Shown: positions 19,343 to 28,664, numbered from the stretch's first letter. The stretch is DNA of 64,000 nucleotides from Pseudomonas azerbaijanoccidentalis (GCF_019145495.1 NZ_JAHSTU010000001.1:930001-994000); one strand, 5' to 3'. Notes: a model not told the origin generated them from the letters alone. A program made the numbers and translations.

Positions 19343-20098
19343 TCAATAGATAGAAACACTTACATGATGTTCTTTGGAGTTTATTTCCGAATGATCGCCT
19401 GACACCGGCACCTTCAACCCAAAGCGTGCGCTGATCTCCTTGCGACCCAGGGTGGTCAGCGCCAGAGCCCGACTGTCCAGATCCTGGGTCAGCCATTTAC
19501 GCTTGATCACCGTTTGTAATAAAGCCGCGCCCAACGCTCCGCCCAAATGGGGTCGGCGCATGCTCCAGTCCAGGCACGGGCAGGCAAAGCGACGGCGCAC
19601 TGCGGCCAGATCCCTCACTTCAATACCCAATCCTTCAAACAACTTTTCGCCGCTATCGCTCAAGCGGTAGACCTGTTCGTCTACCTCCAGCAACCATCCC
19701 GCCTCGATCATCCGGTCATGCAGCAGTACCGCCAGCGTGCCGGCCATGTGATCGTAGCAGGTGCGGGCGAATTGCAGGCGATCCGGGGTCCGCGTCTGGA
19801 AGCTCGGCGCGGTGTTTTGGCCGATCACCATCAACGCTTCCAGGGCCTGGGCCACACGTCTGTCCGCCAGGCTGTAGTAGCGATGACGGCCCTGAACGTG
19901 CAGGCGGACCAGCGCCAGCTCCTTGAGTTTGGCTAAGTGGGCGCTGGCAGTAGAGGCGCTGACTTCGGCAATCGCCGCCAATTCGGTGCTGGTGCGGGCG
20001 TGGCCGTCCATCAAGGAGCAGAGGATTTTGGTCCGCGCCGGTTCCGCGATGGCCGCCGCCACCTGCGACACACCGATGTCGTGCTGTTCTGCGTTCAT
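19343..20098 (-). CDS. ArsR family transcriptional regulator
   Basis: Regulator of 251 residues with an N-terminal ArsR winged helix: EPARTKILCSLMDGHARTST near residue 18, then ASTASAHLAKLKEL and the wing HVQGRHRYYSLAD. It lacks an obvious metal-binding Cys set in the recognition helix. The long C-terminal region contains RRRFACPCLDWSMRRPH near residue 165, a Cys-rich stretch that could sense a metal or redox signal. It is divergent from the P450 and convergent with the SDR. GGGAG precedes the ATG. Confidence 0.85.
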   Translation of the reverse strand: MNAEQHDIGVSQVAAAIAEPARTKILCSLMDGHARTSTELAAIAEVSASTASAHLAKLKELALVRLHVQGRHRYYSLADRRVAQALEALMVIGQNTAPSFQTRTPDRLQFARTCYDHMAGTLAVLLHDRMIEAGWLLEVDEQVYRLSDSGEKLFEGLGIEVRDLAAVRRRFACPCLDWSMRRPHLGGALGAALLQTVIKRKWLTQDLDSRALALTTLGRKEISARFGLKVPVSGDHSEINSKEHHVSVSIY

Positions 20099-20176
20099 AC
20101 TTCGCTCCCGGACGAATCAACAGCAGTTTGGACTGGAGATAGTAGCAATACTTTCCAACAACAAAAGGCTGTGACC

Positions 20177-21304
20177 ATGGACCCGATCATCGCTGCAACC
20201 CATACCGATCCGTATCCCTACTACGCACAACTGCGCGCCGAAGGCGGGCTGGTTTTTCACGAGGGCCTGAGACTGTGGGTCGCCAGCAGCGCCCGCGCGG
20301 TGGCCGCGGTGCTGGCGCATCCTGACTGCCACGTGCGGCCAGCGACCGAACCCGTGCCCAAGGCCATTGCCGAAGGTTTCGCCGGCAAGGTGTTTGGCCA
20401 ATTGATGCGGATGAACGAAGGCGAGCGGCAACGCTGCCCCCGCTCGGCGATAGCACCCGGGCTGCAAATGATCGACGCGCAGGAAGTCGAGACCTTGGTT
20501 GCCGCGCGCTTGATCACCCCGGGTGCTGAGGGGATACAGGCCGCCATGTTCCGCGGCCCGGTCTGTGTGGTGGCGGCACTGCTGGGTTTTTCCCCAGCAC
20601 AGGGCCGCATCATGGCCGAGTTGATTGCCGACTTCGTCGCCTGCCTGTCACCGCTCAGCACTCCAGCACAACTGGCCTGCGCCCATGCTGCCGCCGAGCA
20701 ACTGAGCGGTTACTTTATCGAATTGCTGGATGAACAGGCCGACCCAAGCCCCCTGCTTGCCGGCATCCGCCAGCGCTTTGCCTCGGCATCTGCACCGTCT
20801 GAATTGCTGGTTGCCAACCTGATCGGCCTGTTCTCCCAAACTTACGACGCCACCGCCGGATTGATCGGCAACGTTATTCTGGCGCTCATGCAAAACCCGT
20901 CGCTACGGCGCGATACGCTTCCTCTCGGTGACCTGATCGCGGAGGTTCAACGGTTCGACCCCTCGGTGCAGAACACCCGTCGCTTTGTTGCCGCGCCTTG
21001 CGAAATCGAAGGTGTGAGCCTTGATCCTGGTGATGTGATCCTGGTGCTTCTAGCGTCGGCCAATCGCGATCCGCAGCTCAATGACGATCCTGACACCTTC
21101 ACAGTCGAGCGCCCGGACCGCCGCAGCTTCACGTTCGGCGCAGGCTCCCATCAATGTCCAGGACAGGCGCTGGCCTTGAGTATCGCGATCGCTTCAGTCA
21201 GGCAAATACTGGCGGTAAATCCTGTGCTGGATCACTTGGAATGGCGGTACCGTCCTTCCCTCAACGGCCGGGTGCCACTCTTCAAGGATCTGCCGACAGC
21301 CTGA
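20177..21304 (+). CDS. Cytochrome P450
   Basis: Soluble bacterial haem monooxygenase of 375 residues. The haem loop FTFGAGSHQCPGQ carries the axial Cys near residue 327, ExxR is EVQR near 256-259, and the I-helix segment is LFSQTYDATAGLIGN near 218-232, where the usual acid-Thr pair is DAT. Substrate is unknown. Start ATG has AAAGG upstream. It is divergently transcribed from an ArsR regulator and lies near an SDR that could further oxidise its product. No ferredoxin or ferredoxin reductase gene is adjacent. Confidence 0.88.
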   Translation: MDPIIAATHTDPYPYYAQLRAEGGLVFHEGLRLWVASSARAVAAVLAHPDCHVRPATEPVPKAIAEGFAGKVFGQLMRMNEGERQRCPRSAIAPGLQMIDAQEVETLVAARLITPGAEGIQAAMFRGPVCVVAALLGFSPAQGRIMAELIADFVACLSPLSTPAQLACAHAAAEQLSGYFIELLDEQADPSPLLAGIRQRFASASAPSELLVANLIGLFSQTYDATAGLIGNVILALMQNPSLRRDTLPLGDLIAEVQRFDPSVQNTRRFVAAPCEIEGVSLDPGDVILVLLASANRDPQLNDDPDTFTVERPDRRSFTFGAGSHQCPGQALALSIAIASVRQILAVNPVLDHLEWRYRPSLNGRVPLFKDLPTA

Positions 21305-21416
21305 TAAACGTTGCTGATTGCCAAGCGCATCACACTCGTTACTGCCCGCCACGGAACCGAAGGCGCGGTGCCCGGATCACATCAGTATCGACCGCAATCA
21401 CGCCAGGGATGCACTG

Positions 21417-22478
21417 ATGACCGACCCTCGAGCACTGCGCAGTTTCATCCCGCCCTACATTCTCAACCGCATCATTGCCCACGGTTCGGAGCCGCAGCGC
21501 ACGGCGGCGATGATCACCCTGCAGCACGTGCAAAACCTGCTGCCCAATCCCGGGCCGCCATCGCGGCCACCGGAGCGGGCGATTCTGCCGTCGCCCGGAA
21601 AGCCGGGCGTGGTCCAGCGCAGCCTGCACGACGCGCAGAACAAAATGCTGTTGCCGGGTATGCCGGTGCGGCTGGAAGGCCAGCCGGCCACCGGCGATGC
21701 CGCCGTCGATGAAGCCTACGACGCGCTGGGTGCCAGTTATGATTTCTTCTGGAAAGTCCTGGGTCGCGACTCGATTGATAACAAGGGATTTGCCCTGGTC
21801 GGCAGCGTGCATTACGGCCAAGGCTACGAAAACGCCTTTTGGAATGGTGCGCAAATGGTCTTCGGCGACGGCGATGGGGAAATCTTCCAGCGCTTCACCC
21901 GCTCGCTCGATGTGGTCGCCCATGAACTCGCCCATGGCGTCACCGAAAGCACAGCCGGGCTGATCTACGCCAACCAGTCCGGTGCCTTGAACGAGTCGCT
22001 GTCGGATGTGTTCGGCATCCTCACCAAACAGTTCGTCCTGGGCCACACCGTCGAGCAGGCGGACTGGCTGATCGGGGCTGACTTGCTGACCGCGAAGGTC
22101 AAGGGTCGGGGCCTGCGCTCGATGTCCCATCCGGGCACGGCCTACGACGACCCGCTGCTGGGCAAGGATCCGCAACCGGATCACATGCGTAAATTCGTCA
22201 TCACTCAGGAGGACAATGGCGGCGTGCACATCAACTCTGGCATTCCCAATCGCGCATTTTATCTGGCGGCCAGAGCACTTGGCGGGTTCGCCTGGAAGAA
22301 AGCCGGAGTAATCTGGTACGACGCCCTGTGCGACAAACGCCTGGCCCCGGACGCCAGTTTCGATGCGTTCGCCCGACTGACCGTCGACCATGCTGGCCAA
22401 CGCTTCGGAACGCGAGAAGTCGAGGCCGTACGCCAAGGCTGGGCTCAAACAGGCATCGACATCACGGAGACCCTATGA
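21417..22478 (+). CDS. Protealysin-like M4 metallopeptidase
   Basis: Thermolysin-family zinc protease of 353 residues. The zinc motif HELAH lies at 169-173 with the third ligand in NESLSD near 193. A late GGVHINSGIPNRAFYLAA segment near 260 holds the substrate-binding region. There is no signal peptide. Instead the N terminus has the short protealysin-type propeptide motif IPPYILNRI near residue 11. This group is often intracellular or exported without a Sec signal. The downstream gene overlaps its stop by four bases and encodes an emfourin-like inhibitor, which supports the subgroup assignment. Confidence 0.9.
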   Translation: MTDPRALRSFIPPYILNRIIAHGSEPQRTAAMITLQHVQNLLPNPGPPSRPPERAILPSPGKPGVVQRSLHDAQNKMLLPGMPVRLEGQPATGDAAVDEAYDALGASYDFFWKVLGRDSIDNKGFALVGSVHYGQGYENAFWNGAQMVFGDGDGEIFQRFTRSLDVVAHELAHGVTESTAGLIYANQSGALNESLSDVFGILTKQFVLGHTVEQADWLIGADLLTAKVKGRGLRSMSHPGTAYDDPLLGKDPQPDHMRKFVITQEDNGGVHINSGIPNRAFYLAARALGGFAWKKAGVIWYDALCDKRLAPDASFDAFARLTVDHAGQRFGTREVEAVRQGWAQTGIDITETL

Positions 22479-22798
22479 AGACCCTGCCAACATTGGGCGA
22501 CGACGCCCGCGTTCGCCTCTCCCGCCAGGGCGGTTTCGCGCCGATTCACGCCTTGAGCCGCCCACGGGAAATTGAATTCGCGCAATGCGACATCAGCCAG
22601 CGCACGCGCATTTGCTCGGTACTGGAGGGTTGCCTGACGCTGGACAGCAGCGTGTCCGGGCGTGGCGACCAGCGCTTTTATCAAATAGAGGTGAATTACC
22701 GGCTGGGCGAGCAGGAAGACCAGATGGTGCTCAAAGTCCCGGAAGATCAGGCGCCGGGAGAGCTGGTACACCTTTGGGATACGGGACAGCTGCTGTAA
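22475..22798 (+). CDS. Emfourin-like protealysin inhibitor
   Basis: Small soluble protein of 107 residues that matches in size, gene position and sequence style the M4 protease inhibitor emfourin, described beside the protealysin gene in Serratia. It begins with a segment including VRLSRQGGFA and ends in a short beta-rich region (YQIEVNYRLGEQEDQMVLKV). The ATG overlaps the protease stop codon (ATGA), so both are translated together. It probably keeps the protease silent in the cytoplasm. The identity rests on this linkage more than on any catalytic motif. Confidence 0.78.
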   Translation: MKTLPTLGDDARVRLSRQGGFAPIHALSRPREIEFAQCDISQRTRICSVLEGCLTLDSSVSGRGDQRFYQIEVNYRLGEQEDQMVLKVPEDQAPGELVHLWDTGQLL

Positions 22799-22824
22799 CC
22801 CCCCCCTACATCACAACCGCCCAA

Positions 22825-22948
22825 AGTAGCAGCTGCCGAAGGCTGCGTTCGGCTGCGAAGCAGTCATAGATCCGGCGTGGGTGTTAATCCGCGAGCTCTG
22901 GCTTTACGACTGCTGCGCAGCCGAACGCAGCCTTCGGCAGCTGCTACG
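22825..22948. repeat. Long REP inverted repeat, family B
   Basis: Arms of about 43 bases beginning GTAGCAGCTGCCGAAGGCTG and its complement, with a 35-base spacer. It lies between the convergent inhibitor and FKBP genes. Confidence 0.9.
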
Positions 22949-22967
22949 AGTGACTTCCGTGCCCGGT

Positions 22968-23306
22968 TCAATCATCCCGCGTCAGTACTTCCAGCAGCTC
23001 GATTTCAAAAATCAGGTTCGAATTCGGCGGGATCTTGCCCATCGTGCGTTCGCCATAGGCCAAGTGCGCCGGCACCATTAATTTGCGCTTACCGCCAACC
23101 TGCATCCCCATGAGGCCCTGGTCCCAACCCTTGATCACCCGACCAGTGCCAATCACACACTGAAAAGCCTTGCCGCGACTGTAGGAAGAGTCGAACTCAG
23201 TGCCATCTTCCAGCCAGCCACGGTATTGGGTGGTGATCAATGCGCCTTTGACGGCAGCTTTACCTTCACCCGCCTGAAGTTCGATTACCTGCAACTCGTC
23301 ATTCAT
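22968..23306 (-). CDS. FKBP-type peptidyl-prolyl cis-trans isomerase
   Basis: Single FKBP domain of 112 residues that accelerates proline isomerisation during folding. The family core is visible: YRGWLEDGTEFDSSYSRGK near residue 27, IKGWDQGLMGMQVGGKRKLM near 55, PAHLAYGERTMGKIPPNSNL near 78, and IFEIELLEV. There is no signal peptide, so it is cytoplasmic. ATG at 23306 gives the usual length; an in-frame ATG at 23327 would add seven residues. Confidence 0.9.
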   Translation of the reverse strand: MNDELQVIELQAGEGKAAVKGALITTQYRGWLEDGTEFDSSYSRGKAFQCVIGTGRVIKGWDQGLMGMQVGGKRKLMVPAHLAYGERTMGKIPPNSNLIFEIELLEVLTRDD

Positions 23307-23373
23307 TAAATTCACTCGTATGCTCATTCGCCCAACGGCTTGATGGGCGCCGTTTTCCCAGATTTTTCCGCGG

Positions 23374-23505
23374 ATGGCAACCATTGCCGCCTCTGATCGC
23401 GGTGTTCCCCGATCATGTATGGACCGCTTGATCCACATCGCGGACCTGGCGATGTATGCAGCCAAGCGCAGTGGGAATAACCAGTACTGTTTGGGTGGTA
23501 GATAT
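23374..23505 (+). pseudogene. Relic of a GGDEF (diguanylate cyclase) gene C terminus
   Basis: This frame contains DRLIHIADLAMYAAKRSGNN near its middle, which is the conserved end of a GGDEF domain (pattern: L-x-x-A-D-x-A-M-Y-x-A-K-x-x-G-x-N). Nothing upstream in this frame resembles the rest of the domain; FKBP sequence on the other strand begins within 70 bases. It is therefore a leftover fragment of a deleted diguanylate cyclase gene. Confidence 0.7.
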
Positions 23506-23681
23506 CAGCTCATAGCCGGGTCGAATGATCCCCCATCACAAAGCATTGATCCGCCTCACGCATCAATACATGCCAACTATGCAATTAACATATCGATCCC
23601 CCTGCTCCACCATTCGCCCCAATAAGAACCGTGCGCCGCGACCAGGCAGCGCACGTCATAAAAGCGGTGGAGTATTTATCG

Positions 23682-24974
23682 ATGACAGCCTCAATCCCGC
23701 GCGGACGTTCTCGCGCCAGCGCTATTTTCCGGGTCACCTCGGGTAACTTCCTCGAACAGTTCGACTTCTTCCTTTTCGGCTTCTACGCCACACAGATCGC
23801 TGCGGTTTTCTTCCCGGCCAGCAGCGAGTTCGCCTCGTTGATGATGACATTCGCCGTGTTCGGCGCCGGTTTCCTGATGCGTCCGCTGGGCGCCGTGGTG
23901 CTGGGTGCATACATCGATGATGTGGGTCGGCGCAAAGGGCTGATCGTCACCCTATCAATCATGGCCAGCGGCACGATTCTGATTGTGCTGGTGCCCGGGT
24001 ACGAAACCATCGGCCTGTTCGCCCCGGCGCTGGTGCTGATTGGCCGGTTGCTGCAAGGGTTTTCAGCCGGTGCGGAAATGGGCGGTGTCTCGGTCTACCT
24101 CTCGGAGATCGCCACGCCGGGCAACAAAGGCTTTTTCACTAGTTGGCAGTCAGCCAGCCAGCAAGTGGCGATCATCGTCGCGGCAGCGTTGGGCTATGGC
24201 TTGAACCAATGGCTGGCGCCGTCGGAGATTGCCGACTGGGGCTGGCGGATTCCGTTTTTCGTCGGTTGCATGATCGTGCCGTTCATTTTCTTCCTGCGCC
24301 GTAACCTGGAAGAGACCGAAGAGTTCGCCGCCCGCAAAACCCGCCCGAGCATGGGCGAGGTGTTCCGCACACTGGCGCAGAACTGGGTGATCGTGTTTGC
24401 CGGGATGATGATGGTTGCCCTGACCACCACGGCGTTTTACCTGATCACGGTGTACGCGCCGACCTTCGGCAAAACCGTGCTGCACCTGAGCACGTCCGAT
24501 GCGTTGTTAGTCACCCTGCTGGTGGGCGTGTCGAATTTCTTCTGGCTACCGATTGGCGGCGCCCTCTCCGACCGCGTCGGTCGTCGTCCGGTGCTGATCG
24601 CCATGGCCCTGCTGGCGCTGGCCACGACCTATCCAGCGCTGTCGTACCTGGTGCAGGCACCGAGCTTCATCAACATGCTGCTGGTGCTGCTGTGGCTTTC
24701 GTTCATTTATGGCCTATACAACGGCGCGATGATTCCGGCGCTGACGGAAATCATGCCGGTTGAAGTGCGGGTCGCGGGTTTCTCTTTGGCCTACAGCCTG
24801 GCCACGGCCGTGTTTGGCGGATTCACCCCGGCGATGTCGACGTTCCTGATCCAGTACAGCGGCGACAAAGCCGCGCCCGGCTACTGGATGAGTTTCGCCG
24901 CGCTCTGTGCGTTGTGCGCGACGCTGTACCTCTACCGCCGCGCCAGCGGTCGCCTGCAACCTGTCCTTTCGTGA
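23682..24974 (+). CDS. MFS transporter, metabolite:H+ symporter family, tricarboxylate (citrate/aconitate) type
   Basis: Inner membrane symporter of 430 residues with 12 helices, closely resembling CitA-type citrate/tricarballylate carriers. Marks are [18 protein letters not shown] at the first helix, [14 protein letters not shown] as the loop 2-3 motif, and [15 protein letters not shown] in the second half. ATG at 23682 has GGTGGAG upstream and starts the conserved [10 protein letters not shown] segment. The next gene encodes a probable periplasmic aconitate isomerase, so trans- or cis-aconitate or citrate is the likely substrate. Confidence 0.85.
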   Translation: MTASIPRGRSRASAIFRVTSGNFLEQFDFFLFGFYATQIAAVFFPASSEFASLMMTFAVFGAGFLMRPLGAVVLGAYIDDVGRRKGLIVTLSIMASGTILIVLVPGYETIGLFAPALVLIGRLLQGFSAGAEMGGVSVYLSEIATPGNKGFFTSWQSASQQVAIIVAAALGYGLNQWLAPSEIADWGWRIPFFVGCMIVPFIFFLRRNLEETEEFAARKTRPSMGEVFRTLAQNWVIVFAGMMMVALTTTAFYLITVYAPTFGKTVLHLSTSDALLVTLLVGVSNFFWLPIGGALSDRVGRRPVLIAMALLALATTYPALSYLVQAPSFINMLLVLLWLSFIYGLYNGAMIPALTEIMPVEVRVAGFSLAYSLATAVFGGFTPAMSTFLIQYSGDKAAPGYWMSFAALCALCATLYLYRRASGRLQPVLS

Positions 24975-24997
24975 ACCTGCCTGATTAGAGAAACGCC

Positions 24998-25774
24998 ATG
25001 AAAAAGCTATTCAACGTTGCTGCACTGGGCTTGCTCGTCAGCCTCGCCTTGAGCACCGCCGCCCAAGCCGAAGAGATACGCGTGATGACGTCCGGTGGTT
25101 TCACCGCCGCGTACAAGATCCTCGGCCCGAAATTCGCCGCTTCCACCGGCAACACCCTCGACACCGCCCTCGGCCCATCCATGGGCAAAGCCCCGGAGGC
25201 GATCCCCAATCGCCTGGCTCGCGGTGAACAAGCCGACGTGGTGATCATGGTTGGCTATGCGCTCGACGAGTTGATCAAGCAAGGCAAGGTCGACCCGGCA
25301 TCGCGGGTCGAACTGGCGGATTCACGTATTGGCCTGGTGGTGCGCGAAGGGGCGCCGAAGCCGGATATCAGCTCGGTCGACAGCCTGAAAAAGACCCTGC
25401 TCGACGCCCGCTCCGTGGCGTATTCCGACAGCGCCAGTGGCGTGTACATCGAGCAGCAGTTGTTCAAGCGGCTGGGGATCGAAGACCAGCTTAAAGCCAA
25501 GTCGACGATGGTGCCGAAAATCCCTGTGGGTTCGGTGATTGCCACCGGCGACTATCAGTTGGGCTTCCAGCAGGTCAGCGAACTGCTGCCGGTGCCAGGG
25601 GTAAGTTTTGTCGCGAAGATTCCGGAATCGGTGCAGTCGGTGACCCGTTTCGCCGCCGGCATCCCGGTCGGCGCGAAACACCCGGCGCAGGCCAAGGCAT
25701 TGCTGGCGTACATGGCATCGGCCCAGGCGCAAGCGGACGTCAAAGCCACCGGCCTGGATTCGGTCAGCCGCTGA
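24998..25774 (+). CDS. Periplasmic aconitate isomerase-like protein (ModA-type binding fold)
   Basis: Exported protein of 258 residues with a Sec signal peptide cleaved near AQA-EEI. The fold is that of molybdate-type solute-binding proteins (EIRVMTSGGFTAAYKILGP, ARGEQADVVIMVGYALDELI). The aconitate isomerase of Pseudomonas, which converts trans- to cis-aconitate, belongs to this fold and has this size and N terminus. The gene lies 23 bases behind a tricarboxylate carrier gene, and no molybdate permease or ATPase is present, so the isomerase role is preferred. A plain binding protein remains possible. Its 3' end overlaps the convergent LysR gene by 11 bases. Confidence 0.72.
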   Translation: MKKLFNVAALGLLVSLALSTAAQAEEIRVMTSGGFTAAYKILGPKFAASTGNTLDTALGPSMGKAPEAIPNRLARGEQADVVIMVGYALDELIKQGKVDPASRVELADSRIGLVVREGAPKPDISSVDSLKKTLLDARSVAYSDSASGVYIEQQLFKRLGIEDQLKAKSTMVPKIPVGSVIATGDYQLGFQQVSELLPVPGVSFVAKIPESVQSVTRFAAGIPVGAKHPAQAKALLAYMASAQAQADVKATGLDSVSR

Positions 25775-26678
25775 CCGTGGGTGGCTGAACTTTCATTTCC
25801 ACCACCAGCCGTTCCAGTTCAAGGGCTGCCGGGGTCAGGGTGCGACCCCGGCGTTTGATCAAGCCAACGCTGCGCATTACCTGCGGATCGGTCAGCGGCA
25901 CCCGCGTCAGAATCGGGTGGTCCGCTGCCGGCATCGCCATCAACGGCACCGCCGCCACCCCGAGCCCCGCCTCAACAAGACCGATCATGGTCGTCACATG
26001 CCGGGTTTCGCAGATGCTTGGGCGCTGCGGCACCACGCCGGTCAACGCCTGATCGAGCAAAAACCGGTTACCCGAGGTCTTGTCCAGCGAAATGTAATCC
26101 TGCTGATAGAACTCGTCCCACGTCACGCTTTTGCGGCTCGCCAATGGATGATCGCGCCGGCAAGCGACCACGTAACCTTCCTGCACCAACGGCTCAAAAT
26201 CCACTTCGGCCTCCAGCGTGCCCATGAAACTCAGGCCGAAATCCGCTTCGCCATTGACCACCGCACTCAGCACCTCATGGGCACTGGAGTCGAGCACTTT
26301 GACCTTGATCCGCGGAAACTGCCGGTGGTAATGCGCGATGACCCTCGGCATGAAGTAATACGCTGCCGACGGTACGCAAGCCACGGTGACATGGCCCAGC
26401 CGCGTCGAGGCCACTTCGCTGATGCCCAGCAACGCCACGTCGAGATCGTCCAGCAAGCGCTCGACGCTCGGCATGAAGCCGCGCCCGGCCTGCGTCAGGC
26501 TGACCTTGCGGGTGGTGCGCTCGAACAACCGGACACCAAGGGCATCCTCGAGTTTTTCAATGCGCCGGCTCAGGGCGGGCTGGGAGATGCGTACCGTGTC
26601 GGCAGCCTTGCGAAAGCTGCCTTGCTCGACCACGGCGCGGAAGGCTTGCAGATCGTTAAGGTCGAAATTGATGGCCAT
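25764..26678 (-). CDS. LysR family regulator beside the aconitate module
   Basis: LysR-type regulator of 304 residues. The winged helix (FRAVVEQGSFRKAADTVRIS, QPALSRRIEKLEDALGVRLF) is followed by a two-lobed effector domain. It is convergent with the aconitate isomerase gene and probably controls the MFS-isomerase pair, with a tricarboxylate as effector; this is an inference from position. The gene on its other side is an unrelated antiporter transcribed divergently. Confidence 0.88.
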   Translation of the reverse strand: MAINFDLNDLQAFRAVVEQGSFRKAADTVRISQPALSRRIEKLEDALGVRLFERTTRKVSLTQAGRGFMPSVERLLDDLDVALLGISEVASTRLGHVTVACVPSAAYYFMPRVIAHYHRQFPRIKVKVLDSSAHEVLSAVVNGEADFGLSFMGTLEAEVDFEPLVQEGYVVACRRDHPLASRKSVTWDEFYQQDYISLDKTSGNRFLLDQALTGVVPQRPSICETRHVTTMIGLVEAGLGVAAVPLMAMPAADHPILTRVPLTDPQVMRSVGLIKRRGRTLTPAALELERLVVEMKVQPPTVSG

Positions 26679-26839
26679 GGGGCGAACTCGGCGCTCGGAT
26701 CAGATTGATCCGCTTATTCTATAAATGTAACCAATTAATGCAAAATGTAACAACTAAGTTCAAGCGCTATGCTGACGCGACCGGGCCGAGCCTTTATCCT
26801 TGTCGCCCCCCGCCGTACCGAGTTGATGGAGTTTTCGCC

Positions 26840-28648
26840 ATGCCCCATGAAGGCAGTCTGTTGCAAGCCGCAGTCGTATTTCTGCTCGCGGCCGTGCTCA
26901 CCGTTCCCCTCGCCAAGCGCCTGCAATTGGGCGCGGTGCTGGGTTATCTGTTTGCGGGGGTGATGATCGGCCCATCCGTGCTGGGATTTGTCACCAACCC
27001 GGAGAGCGTTGCTCACATCTCGGAACTCGGCGTGGTCCTGCTGCTGTTTGTCATTGGCCTTGAGTTGTCGCCGCGGCGCTTGTGGGTGATGCGCAAGTCG
27101 GTGTTCGGCGTCGGTCTGGCGCAGGTGCTGCTGACGGGTACAGTGCTCGGCGTGCTGGCGCTGTATGTGTTCGGGCAACCGTTGAACAGTGCGATCGTGC
27201 TCGGCCTGGGCCTGGCCCTGTCGTCCACCGCGTTCGGCTTGCAGAGCCTGGCGGAGCGCAAGGAACTGACCAGCCCCCACGGGCGCCTGGCCTTTGCGAT
27301 TCTGTTGTTCCAGGACATTGCCGCGATCCCGTTGATTGCCATGGTGCCGCTGCTGGCCGGCAGTGATCAAAACACCACTGCCGCCGACGATGTCAATCAG
27401 GGCCTGCGTGTGCTGGTCAGCATTGCCATTGTGGTGATCGGCGGGCGCTACCTGCTGCGCCCGGTGTTCCGCATAGTGACCAAAAGCGGCCTGCCGGAAG
27501 TGTCCACCGCAACGGCTTTGCTGGTGGTGATGGGCACTGCGTGGTTGATGGATCTGGCGGGCATTTCCATGGCCCTCGGCGCCTTTCTGGCCGGCCTGCT
27601 GCTGGCGGACTCGGAATACCGCCATGAGCTGGAATCGCAGATCGAACCATTCAAGGGACTGCTGCTGGGACTGTTCTTCATGAGCGTGGGCATGGGCGCG
27701 AACCTCGGCCTGTTGCTGCGCGAGCCCATCGTGGTGCTGGGTCTGACGGTCTTGCTGATCGCCGTGAAGTTGCCGCTGCTCTTTATCGTTGGTCGCCTGG
27801 CCGGTGCCTTGAACAAGGTCAGCGCGATTCGCCTCGGCATTGTGCTCGCCGCCGGCGGTGAGTTTGCCTTTGTGGTGTTCAAGATCGGCCGTGACCATGG
27901 GCTGTTCGACCCGCGGCTGTACGATTTGCTGGTGCTGGCGATCACCCTGTCCATGGCGCTGACGCCTCTGTTGCTGTTGGTATGTGCGCGTATGGTGAGC
28001 CCCAAAGTGCAACCGGTAGTCGTGCCAGAGAAGTTTCGCGAAATCGACGCCGATGAACCCCGCGTAGTGATCGCCGGCATGGGCCGGATGGGCCAGATTG
28101 TGGCGCGTATCCTGCGGGCGCAGAACATCAAGTTCGTGGCCCTCGACACTTCGGTGGAAACCATCGAGCTGTCGCGCAGCTTCGGTGGCGTACCGGTGTT
28201 TTACGGCGACCCGATGCGCCCGGAAATCCTCAGCGCAGCCAAGGTCGGGGAAGCCGAGTTCTTTGTCATCGCCACCGACGATCCCGACACCAACATCAAG
28301 ACTGCCGAACTGGTGCACAAGCTTTATCCGCACATCAAAATCATCGCCCGCGCACGTAACCGTCAACACGTACACCGGCTGGTGGATGTGGGGGCCCACG
28401 CGGTGCGTGAGACCTTCTATTCCAGCCTGGAAATGAGCCGACAAACGCTGATCGGCCTGGGCTTGACCCCGGCCCAGGCCGACGCGCGGATCCAGCGTTT
28501 CAAGCATCACGACGAACAGGTGCTCGAAGCCCAGCACGCAATTTACGACGACGCGGTGAAGGTCAAGCAGACGGCACAGGAAGCACGGGCGGAACTGGCG
28601 AGGTTGTTTGAGTCGGATCAGCTGGAAGAGCAGGCGGAAAAAAATTGA
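26840..28648 (+). CDS. KefC-like monovalent cation:proton antiporter (CPA2 family)
   Basis: Membrane protein of 602 residues. The N-terminal 380 residues form a 12-13 helix Na/H-exchanger-type domain (LGAVLGYLFAGVMIGPSVLG, VLLLFVIGLELSPRRLW, GLGLALSSTAFGLQSL). The cytoplasmic C-terminal part starts near residue 405 with a TrkA-N/RCK nucleotide-binding domain (VVIAGMGRMGQIVARIL). This is the architecture of glutathione-gated potassium efflux systems KefB/KefC. No KefF/KefG quinone reductase partner gene is adjacent. ATG at 26840 has TGGAG upstream and begins the conserved MPHEGSLLQAAVVFLLAA segment. Confidence 0.88.
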   Translation: MPHEGSLLQAAVVFLLAAVLTVPLAKRLQLGAVLGYLFAGVMIGPSVLGFVTNPESVAHISELGVVLLLFVIGLELSPRRLWVMRKSVFGVGLAQVLLTGTVLGVLALYVFGQPLNSAIVLGLGLALSSTAFGLQSLAERKELTSPHGRLAFAILLFQDIAAIPLIAMVPLLAGSDQNTTAADDVNQGLRVLVSIAIVVIGGRYLLRPVFRIVTKSGLPEVSTATALLVVMGTAWLMDLAGISMALGAFLAGLLLADSEYRHELESQIEPFKGLLLGLFFMSVGMGANLGLLLREPIVVLGLTVLLIAVKLPLLFIVGRLAGALNKVSAIRLGIVLAAGGEFAFVVFKIGRDHGLFDPRLYDLLVLAITLSMALTPLLLLVCARMVSPKVQPVVVPEKFREIDADEPRVVIAGMGRMGQIVARILRAQNIKFVALDTSVETIELSRSFGGVPVFYGDPMRPEILSAAKVGEAEFFVIATDDPDTNIKTAELVHKLYPHIKIIARARNRQHVHRLVDVGAHAVRETFYSSLEMSRQTLIGLGLTPAQADARIQRFKHHDEQVLEAQHAIYDDAVKVKQTAQEARAELARLFESDQLEEQAEKN

Positions 28649-28664
28649 GTAGTCTGTAAGAAAG

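Noticed and set aside
24998..25774. Molybdate-binding protein ModA
   Set aside because: The fold is ModA-like, but no modB or modC is present and the gene is tied to a tricarboxylate carrier; aconitate isomerase fits better.
26735..28537. 600-codon minus-strand frame opposite the KefC-like gene
   Set aside because: Shadow frame with Gln/His-rich low-complexity translation; the plus-strand antiporter is certain.
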